Positions 6,156 through 10,803 of a DNA stretch of 10,803 bases are shown in pieces. Under the pieces are notes generated by a model that saw only the letters and a list, made by a program, of their open reading frames with translations, was not told where the DNA came from and did no database searches. Where the stretch lies: the NCBI GenBank assembly GCA_003219675.1, contig QHPW01000129.1, positions 1 through 10,803 on the forward strand. The letters are read 5' to 3'. Source of the stretch: Verrucomicrobiota bacterium. GTDB taxonomy: Bacteria; Verrucomicrobiota; Verrucomicrobiia; Limisphaerales; AV2. Made by a program: the position numbers and the translations under genes. Position 1 is the stretch's first letter, and each line of letters opens with the position of its first letter.

Positions 6156-7642
6156 AACTTTTCCATCACGAACGTTTCCTCCGCTGCGGTGAGGTAAAGT
6201 CTTCCGTCTTTAATCTCGGCCACGACCGTCGCGGAGTTTTTGGCGCCGTCGAAAGGGAGGCTGCTGACCTGCGCCTGGAGCGTCAGTTCATATTTGTCTC
6301 CTTCCCCTTTCCAGTTTCCCTGCGCCAGGGCAACCACCGGCAGCTTCGCGATCTCCGCGGCGATGACCGCGGGCGAAGGCGGAGTCGAAGGCGCGGCTGC
6401 CGCGGCGGCGGAAGCTGCGGCCGGCGTTGGAACCGCCCGGGGCGGAGCGGGTGAGGGTGTCCCGCGATTCAAACCATACCGTTGCGCCATCTGCGGGGAA
6501 ATGGCGGGCTGCGGGGCCGGTTGCGCAGTCGTGGGAACAGGCGCGCGCGCGACCGGCGCCGGCTTCTTCGATCCCCCTTCGATGTAGGCTTTCATCTCGC
6601 CGATGTATTTTTTCATCAGCGCCACCATGTCCGGCCCCTTCAACTTCACGTTGTTGTCCGGGGTGGCGACCAGGATCAGGTTCCTCTTGAACTCCAACTC
6701 CTGCTTCAAAAGCCTCATCTCCGCGGTCGCCATGCGGCTGCGGTGCTTTTTCTCCTGCAGCAACGTGGCGTAGGGATCCAGTTGCCAGCGCCCGAGAATC
6801 CGTATGTCGGCGAATTTGGGCGACTCGCCCGTCTTCAAATACTCCAGCAAATCCTTCAAGTCGGTCTGTTGCAGTTGCTGGATGATATCCTGGCTGCCGA
6901 GGATCGCCTGCGTCTTGGGATTATCAATGACCTGACTGACCGGAGCCTGGGTCGCCAGCATGTTCTGGTATTCCGTGTCGTTGGCAATGTCCTGAAATTC
7001 CTGTCGCTCGGCGAGCGGGAGAAACGCCGGGTAGGCCGAAAGCCGGCCCGCCAGCAGCCGATTGTGGTAAATCAAACCCAGGATGTCAGACGCCAGATAA
7101 TATTTCTCAGGCGTGGGATCGAACGCCGCGACGGTTTTGTCCAGGCCGGTGGAATGCAAATCGGCACGCGCCTGATTCAGATATTTCACCAGGCCGGATT
7201 CATTCTCGGCCGCGGAAACCTGGACCGTCAGATAACCGAGAATGTAAACCACCAGACCGACCAAAAGAGTGTACGCCGAGCCCGCGACCAACCCGATGCT
7301 CACGCCCAGCCGTTTGTTCAATCGCTCCCAGCTCAGCCGGTGATAATCGTCGGTGCGGTATTTGTAGTACAGACTCACCTTCCAATGGACGATGAATCCC
7401 ACAATGATGAAAATCAGCGCGATGAGGAAAAAGACGATGACCGGCGGCAGCAGAATGCTCCAGATCGGGTTCTTCAACCCCACCAGCGGGACCAGCGCTT
7501 TGACCACCGGCCCGAGCGGCACGGCCAGAAACACGCCCAACACCAGCCCAATCAATGGGAAGATCATCCGAATCGCCCCTTTGGCGTAGCCCAGCGCGCC
7601 AAAAAGGACGAACAGCACCACCGCCAAGGTCCAGATTGTCAT
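6152..7642 (-). CDS. CvpA-family membrane protein with long C-terminal extension
   Basis: The first 140 or so residues of 496 show four hydrophobic segments: about 1-20, 24-55, 58-88 and 112-140. The sequence LNKRLGVSIGLVAGSAYTLL before the fourth is CvpA-like (colicin V production family). CvpA proteins are inner-membrane proteins of about 160-180 residues, involved in colicin V export or envelope maintenance, with no settled biochemical role. Here a largely helical region (about 140-360) follows, with conserved-looking QEFQDIANDTEYQNML and Lys/Glu-rich helices. Then comes an Ala/Pro-rich linker (about 365-430, including a run of alanines) and a small beta-rich terminal domain (about 432-496, from PVVALAQGNWKG to EETFVMEKF). 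The extension is unassigned. No Shine-Dalgarno precedes the ATG at 7642. It is convergent with the sigma operon and divergent from the Rieske operon. Confidence 0.8.
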   Translation of the reverse strand: MTIWTLAVVLFVLFGALGYAKGAIRMIFPLIGLVLGVFLAVPLGPVVKALVPLVGLKNPIWSILLPPVIVFFLIALIFIIVGFIVHWKVSLYYKYRTDDYHRLSWERLNKRLGVSIGLVAGSAYTLLVGLVVYILGYLTVQVSAAENESGLVKYLNQARADLHSTGLDKTVAAFDPTPEKYYLASDILGLIYHNRLLAGRLSAYPAFLPLAERQEFQDIANDTEYQNMLATQAPVSQVIDNPKTQAILGSQDIIQQLQQTDLKDLLEYLKTGESPKFADIRILGRWQLDPYATLLQEKKHRSRMATAEMRLLKQELEFKRNLILVATPDNNVKLKGPDMVALMKKYIGEMKAYIEGGSKKPAPVARAPVPTTAQPAPQPAISPQMAQRYGLNRGTPSPAPPRAVPTPAAASAAAAAAPSTPPSPAVIAAEIAKLPVVALAQGNWKGEGDKYELTLQAQVSSLPFDGAKNSATVVAEIKDGRLYLTAAEETFVMEKF

Positions 7643-7722
7643 GCCCGCAACATAAGTTTGGCGCGACCGAAAAGCACGGAAAAAATTCCCCGATAAAGCG
7701 CCGGCCCCGCCCCGGCCCGCAA

Positions 7723-7739
7723 GGGGACTTTCTGTCCCC
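7723..7739. repeat. Short hairpin in the divergent intergenic region
   Basis: GGGGAC (7723-7728) and GTCCCC (7734-7739) pair around a 5-base loop. It lies in the 193-base gap between the divergent CvpA-like and Rieske genes and has no T-tract. It could be an operator or a chance stem in GC-rich DNA. Confidence 0.35.
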
Positions 7740-7770
7740 GGCCCAATTTCCGGGCGATTCGAGTTTACTT

Positions 7771-7802
7771 TTGAAACAATTCTTCTACTTATCCGTCATA
7801 CT
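7771..7802 (+). promoter_or_regulatory. Possible promoter of the Rieske/cytochrome b operon
   Basis: TTGAAA (7771-7776) is a good -35 candidate, but the best -10, CATACT (7797-7802), is 20 bases away, longer than the usual 16-18. An alternative is TTTACT (7764-7769) with TACTTA (7786-7791) at 16 bases. The AT-rich patch just ahead of the gene makes a promoter here likely; the exact hexamers are a guess. Confidence 0.25.
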
Positions 7803-7835
7803 CAACGCCGGCCCCCGCCGGTCAGCAACTTATTC

Positions 7836-8387
7836 ATGGACATGGAAACTCGTGACGCCCCGCCGCAACCTGCCCGGCGCAATTTCCTGAAAAAGGCCTC
7901 CGCGGTTTTGATCGGGGCCGTCACCGGTCTGGTCCCGGCCATTTCCGGACTGATCGTGTTCCTGGATCCGCTCCGCCGCAAATCGCAGGACAACGATGCC
8001 GTCCTGGTCGCTTCGCTCAGCTCCTTGCCCGAAGACGGCGTGCCGCGAAAATTTTCCGTCGTGGCCGATCACACCGACGCCTGGAACCGCATGCCGCGCG
8101 TGCCCGTCGGCGCGGTTTATTTGCGGCGTCTGGGTGACAAACAAGTGCAGGCCTTCAACGTGATCTGTCCCCACGCCGGCTGTTTCGTCGATTATGTGCC
8201 GGCCCGGAAAAGCTATCACTGCCCTTGCCACAACAGCAGCTTCGCGGCCGACGGCAGGATCGCCGACCCGAAAAGCCCCAGCCCGCGCGGGCTCGATGAA
8301 CTGCCGATTGAAATCCGCAATGAAAACGAGATCTGGGTGAGGTTCCAGAACTTCCGCGCCGGGGTGAAAGAAAAAATTCCGGCGTGA
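7836..8387 (+). CDS. Rieske [2Fe-2S] iron-sulfur subunit of a quinol:cytochrome c oxidoreductase
   Basis: The protein has 183 residues. Near the N-terminus, RRNFLKKA followed by a hydrophobic helix (about 24-45) is a twin-arginine-type signal anchor, as expected for a Rieske protein folded with its cluster before export. The cluster-binding boxes are CPHAGC and CPCHNSSF. Ligands are Cys111, His113, Cys129 and His132, with Cys116 and Cys131 forming the usual disulfide. The 12-residue spacing between boxes fits the bc1/b6f-type family. The subunit takes one electron from quinol at the outer quinone site of cytochrome b and passes it to cytochrome c. ATG 7836 is used; ATG 7842 is an alternative. 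The TGA stop shares its A with the ATG of the cytochrome b gene, so the two are translationally coupled. Confidence 0.93.
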   Translation: MDMETRDAPPQPARRNFLKKASAVLIGAVTGLVPAISGLIVFLDPLRRKSQDNDAVLVASLSSLPEDGVPRKFSVVADHTDAWNRMPRVPVGAVYLRRLGDKQVQAFNVICPHAGCFVDYVPARKSYHCPCHNSSFAADGRIADPKSPSPRGLDELPIEIRNENEIWVRFQNFRAGVKEKIPA

Positions 8388-10195
8388 TGAAAGCACTGAT
8401 CGATTGGCTGGATCGTCGCACCGGTTTCCGCCGCATCATCGAGTATGCGCTCTACGAAAATATTCCCGGCGGCGCGCGCTGGCGTTATGTCTGGGGAAGC
8501 ACCCTGGTCTTCTGCCTCTCCATCCAGTTCGTCACCGGGCTTTTTCTCTGGATGTCCTACAGTCCGAGTTCGCAGACGGCGTGGGAAAGCGTTTTTTACA
8601 TTCAGAACGAGATGATTTGCGGCTGGCTGCTGCGCGGCATCCACCACTTCACCGCCTCGGTGATGAACGTGCTGCTGGTGCTGCACCTGATGCAGGTGGT
8701 CATCGACGGCGCCTACAAAGCCCCGCGCGAAATCAACTTCTGGTTCGGACTCGGCCTGCTTCTGCTCGTCCTGGCCCTCTCGCTCACCGGCTACCTGCTG
8801 CCCTGGGACCAGAAAGGCTACTGGGCCACCAAAGTCGCCACCAACATCATGGGCATCGTCCCGATCGTCGGTCAGGCGCTGCAGCGACTCGTCATTGGCG
8901 GCGCGGATTACGGGCATTACACCCTCACCCGTTTCTTCGCGCTCCACGCCGGCGTGCTGCCCGCGTGCGTGATTGCGCTGGTCGTCTGGCACATCTTCCT
9001 GTTCCGCCGCCACGGGATCACCGCCAAGGACCCGAAACGCAAACCGGACGAATATTTCTGGCCCGACCAGGTGCTCAACGACGCCGTCGCTTGTCTCGCG
9101 GTGTTGGCCACCGTGTTGTTTCTGGTGCTGCGACCGTGGCTCTTCCACACCGGCGAAGACCTCGGCGCGGAACTCGCCGCGCCCGCCGATCCCTCGGAGA
9201 CCTACTCCGCCGCCCGGCCCGAATGGTATTTTCTGTTCCTGTTCGAGTTCCTCAAGTTCTTCCCGGGCGGCACGGAGATCTGGGGCGCCATCGTCATCCC
9301 CGGCCTGATCATGCTGATCATCTTTCTCATGCCCATCATCGGCCGGTGGAGGCTGGGCCATGGTTTCAACGTCGGTTTGTCCTGCTCGCTTCTGGCCGGA
9401 ATCATCTTCCTGACTTTCCTCGCCATGACCAAGGACAAGCGCGACCCCGCTTACAAGACCGCCGTCGAAGAAGCCCGGCGCAACGCCGAACGCGTCAAGG
9501 TCCTGGCCCAATCCTCCAGCGGCATCCCGCGCGAAGGCGCGGTCACCCTCCTGCGCAACGATCCGCTCACCCAGGGCCCGAAACTGTTCGCCAAAAACTG
9601 CGCCAGTTGCCATCGCTACGACGGCCACGACGCCATGGGCAACCCGATTACGGACCAGCCCGAAGCTTCGGATCTCAAAGGTTTTGCCACCCGCGAATGG
9701 CTCGCCGGCCTGCTCGACCCGCGACGCATCGACAGCCCGCACTATTTCGGCGGAACCAAATTCAAGGACGGCAAAATGGTGAAGTTTATCAAAAAAGACG
9801 TCGGCGCTTTTTCTGACGAACAAAAGGAGCAACTCAAAAAAGTCATCGCCGCGCTCTCCGCCGAGGCCGGCCTCAACTCGCAACGCGACCCTGACCGGCG
9901 CGAGGCCGCCCTCATCGCCGAAGGCAAAACGCGGATTGCGAGCGAGACCATGCGCTGCACCGAGTGCCACCAGTTCCAAAAGCCGGATGAAGATGCCACC
10001 GCCCCCGACCTCACCGGCTACGGCTCGCGCGATTGGCTCGTGGATTTCATCTCCAACCCGGCCCACGCGCGTTTCTACGGCAAACGCAACGACCGCATGC
10101 CCGCCTTTGGCGCGGACAAGGTCCTCGACGACCACGCCATCGGTCTTATCGCCGACTGGCTTCGCGGCGACTGGTATGAGCCGTCGCGACAATGA
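8387..10195 (+). CDS. Cytochrome b fused to a diheme cytochrome c (bc complex core)
   Basis: The protein has 602 residues. The N-terminal part is a complete cytochrome b. Haem b ligands are His86/His100 and His187/His202, the same spacing as cytochrome b6 (14 and 15 residues apart). The Qo-site PEWY is at 278-281, in the part equivalent to b6f subunit IV or the bc1 C-terminal half. After the last membrane span (about 345-360), a helical charged linker leads to two c-type haem domains. These carry CASCH (Cys405, Cys408, His409) and CTECH (Cys524, Cys527, His528). Met571 in RMPAFG is the probable axial ligand of the second haem, and Met464 a candidate for the first. The two domains look like a tandem duplication (REWLAGLL versus RDWLVDFI). 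With the Rieske protein, one polypeptide thus covers b, subunit IV and c1/f functions. A GTG one codon earlier (8384) is possible; the ATG overlapping the upstream stop is preferred. Confidence 0.94.
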   Translation: MKALIDWLDRRTGFRRIIEYALYENIPGGARWRYVWGSTLVFCLSIQFVTGLFLWMSYSPSSQTAWESVFYIQNEMICGWLLRGIHHFTASVMNVLLVLHLMQVVIDGAYKAPREINFWFGLGLLLLVLALSLTGYLLPWDQKGYWATKVATNIMGIVPIVGQALQRLVIGGADYGHYTLTRFFALHAGVLPACVIALVVWHIFLFRRHGITAKDPKRKPDEYFWPDQVLNDAVACLAVLATVLFLVLRPWLFHTGEDLGAELAAPADPSETYSAARPEWYFLFLFEFLKFFPGGTEIWGAIVIPGLIMLIIFLMPIIGRWRLGHGFNVGLSCSLLAGIIFLTFLAMTKDKRDPAYKTAVEEARRNAERVKVLAQSSSGIPREGAVTLLRNDPLTQGPKLFAKNCASCHRYDGHDAMGNPITDQPEASDLKGFATREWLAGLLDPRRIDSPHYFGGTKFKDGKMVKFIKKDVGAFSDEQKEQLKKVIAALSAEAGLNSQRDPDRREAALIAEGKTRIASETMRCTECHQFQKPDEDATAPDLTGYGSRDWLVDFISNPAHARFYGKRNDRMPAFGADKVLDDHAIGLIADWLRGDWYEPSRQ

Positions 10196-10207
10196 CCGGG
10201 AACTCAC

Positions 10208-10235
10208 GTTGGAGGTTGGAGCTTGGAGGTTTTTC
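10208..10235. repeat. 7-bp tandem repeat array, first copy
   Basis: Just after the cytochrome gene, the units GTTGGAG, GTTGGAG and CTTGGAG run head to tail (10208-10228). A pyrimidine tract, GTTTTTCCCCTTCT, starts at 10229. The unit is related to that of the array at 10367-10401, which ends in nearly the same tract. Confidence 0.65.
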
Positions 10236-10278
10236 CCCTTCTGCTGGTGAGGCGAGCCCTAATCCTCCCGCTTTTATC

Positions 10279-10305
10279 CGCGAATAGCGCGAATCACGCG
10301 AATTC
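10279..10305. repeat. 9-bp tandem repeat, three units of CGCGAATNN
   Basis: CGCGAATAG, CGCGAATCA and CGCGAATTC follow each other without a gap and share CGCGAAT. I recall this motif between genes in several environmental phyla, including Verrucomicrobiota and Planctomycetota; not checked. No open frame of quality covers it. Confidence 0.65.
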
Positions 10306-10366
10306 AAGACTCCGGGGAGCGCGCGCGACTCGCGTGCGGTTTGCGGCGGCCCGCCCCAAACCGTCC

Positions 10367-10430
10367 GATGTTCGATGTTCGATGTTGGAAGTTGAATGTT
10401 TTCCCCCTTCTCCAACGCCCGACATTCAAC
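10367..10430. repeat. 7-bp tandem repeat array, second copy, with inverted partner
   Basis: Five 7-base units, GATGTTC, GATGTTC, GATGTTG, GAAGTTG and AATGTTT, run from 10367 to 10401, followed by a pyrimidine tract. The last units then reappear inverted: GTTGAATGT (10391-10399) pairs with ACATTCAAC (10422-10430) over a 22-base gap. In reverse the array translates to the Pro-Thr-Ser-Asn-Ile-type peptides I recall as spurious proteins in Verrucomicrobiota and Planctomycetota annotations. That supports non-coding status. The rest of 10196-10559 shows no gene or terminator that I can support. Confidence 0.7.
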
Positions 10431-10559
10431 TGGTTTTCCACCGGCACCTACCTCCTGTTGAATTTGGAGGCTCCGGCGTTCGGCGTCGTCATGCACCTTG
10501 AGTGTGGGGGACGGATTTTTTGACCGCGGAATACGCTCCAGGATTGGATTCGTGGTCGA

Positions 10560-10679
10560 ATGTTGCGCGGGGACGGTATCGCGCTTGCGGTCGGATCGGT
10601 CATCGTTGTCGCGTGGTACGGAGCGATTCTCCACAGCGTCAAATCGCGGAAGCGCGATGGGAGTCTCTTCCTTGTCTAG
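10560..10679 (+). CDS. Possible very small membrane protein (39 residues)
   Basis: From ATG 10560 to TAG 10677-10679 the frame encodes a peptide with a hydrophobic centre, IALAVGSVIVVAWYGAIL, followed by a basic tail HSVKSRKR. This is the layout of a single-span small membrane protein with a cytoplasmic C-terminus. Third codon positions are about 74% G or C, in keeping with coding sequence here. There is no Shine-Dalgarno sequence, but that is usual in this window. An in-frame TGA at 10521 bars a much longer N-terminus. I do not recognise a family, and a chance ORF is possible. Confidence 0.35.
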   Translation: MLRGDGIALAVGSVIVVAWYGAILHSVKSRKRDGSLFLV

Positions 10680-10685
10680 GCCACT

Positions 10686-10803
10686 ATGGAAGCTCTTGCC
10701 ATCATTTCGCATCTGCTCCACTTCGTGCTGGCGATACTGGCGGTTTATTTTTGCGCCACCTTGTTCCGTCGTCATCGCACATGTGGAGGGTGCGGCGAAG
10801 GAT
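10686..10803 (+). CDS. N-terminus of a possible membrane protein, running off the window
   Basis: ATG 10686 opens a frame that is still open at the window end, giving 39 residues. A hydrophobic segment (LAIISHLLHFVLAILAVYFC) is followed by a basic FRRHR and a CGGC pair of cysteines. It starts 6 bases after the stop of the preceding small ORF and in the same frame. The CxxC could belong to a metal-binding or redox segment, but too little is visible to name a family. Confidence 0.35.
   Translation, partial: MEALAIISHLLHFVLAILAVYFCATLFRRHRTCGGCGEG

Noticed and set aside
6482..7696. A 404-codon plus-strand frame opposite the CvpA-like gene
   Set aside because: It is Arg/Gln/His/Leu-rich with no recognisable domain, while the minus strand has clear membrane helices and linker structure.
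8216..10207. A 663-codon open frame on the minus strand opposite the Rieske/cytochrome b genes
   Set aside because: Its translation is rich in Gly, Ala, Val, Asp, Glu and Arg without domains, and it mirrors a coding strand with unambiguous haem and Rieske motifs. It is a GC-rich antisense shadow.
10384..10430. Interleaved pairing GTTGGA/TCCAAC with GTTGAATGT/ACATTCAAC, which would make a pseudoknot
   Set aside because: The pairings arise from copies of one drifting 7-bp unit in both orientations, so they are expected without any RNA function.
10146..10775. A 209-codon minus-strand frame across the right-hand repeats
   Set aside because: It translates the 7-bp arrays into Pro-Thr-Ser-Asn-Ile-like peptides and has no domain; such frames over these repeats are typical false genes.

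Overview
The window reads as chromosomal DNA of a GC-rich, Gram-negative-type bacterium, most likely Verrucomicrobiota of the Pedosphaera/Limisphaerales kind. That placement is inferred from three things. The secreted protease ends in a TSP3-like calcium-binding stretch plus a C-terminal beta domain of a type common in that phylum. A Rieske protein is followed by a cytochrome b fused to a diheme cytochrome c. The intergenic regions carry short palindromic and 7-bp tandem repeats of a kind I associate with Verrucomicrobiota and Planctomycetota. Most starts lack a Shine-Dalgarno sequence. There is no tRNA, rRNA, CRISPR array, transposase or phage gene.

Layout: (1) 1-1121, the C-terminal part of a ClC chloride channel/transporter with two CBS domains, cut by the window edge. 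(2) 1122-1544, a repeat-rich gap with five alternating-orientation copies of a 9-bp box enclosing hairpins. (3) 1545-3819, a translationally coupled pair: a small secreted protein of unknown function and a secreted matrixin-type zinc metalloprotease. The protease reading frame is broken near 3320 and its C-terminal domains continue in another frame to 3819. (4) 3820-3992, a long imperfect inverted repeat and a candidate promoter. (5) 3993-6155, a tight three-gene run: long-chain polyprenyl diphosphate synthase, ECF sigma factor, and a single-span membrane protein that may be its anti-sigma factor. (6) 6152-7642 on the minus strand, a CvpA-type membrane protein with a long C-terminal extension; its stop codon overlaps the convergent neighbour's. 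(7) 7836-10195, the divergent Rieske / cytochrome b-diheme c operon, the core of a quinol:cytochrome c oxidoreductase. (8) 10196-10803, another repeat-rich stretch, then two possible small membrane-protein ORFs, the second running off the window.

The polyprenyl synthase (a possible source of the quinone tail) and the bc-type complex (which oxidises quinol) fit one respiratory theme, though they are not in one operon. The sigma/membrane-protein pair looks like an envelope-responsive regulator. I see no strong case for a wholly new system. The observations most worth following are the protease frameshift, the modular intergenic repeats, the sigma-linked membrane protein without a zinc anti-sigma motif, the extended CvpA protein, and the two tiny membrane ORFs at the right edge.
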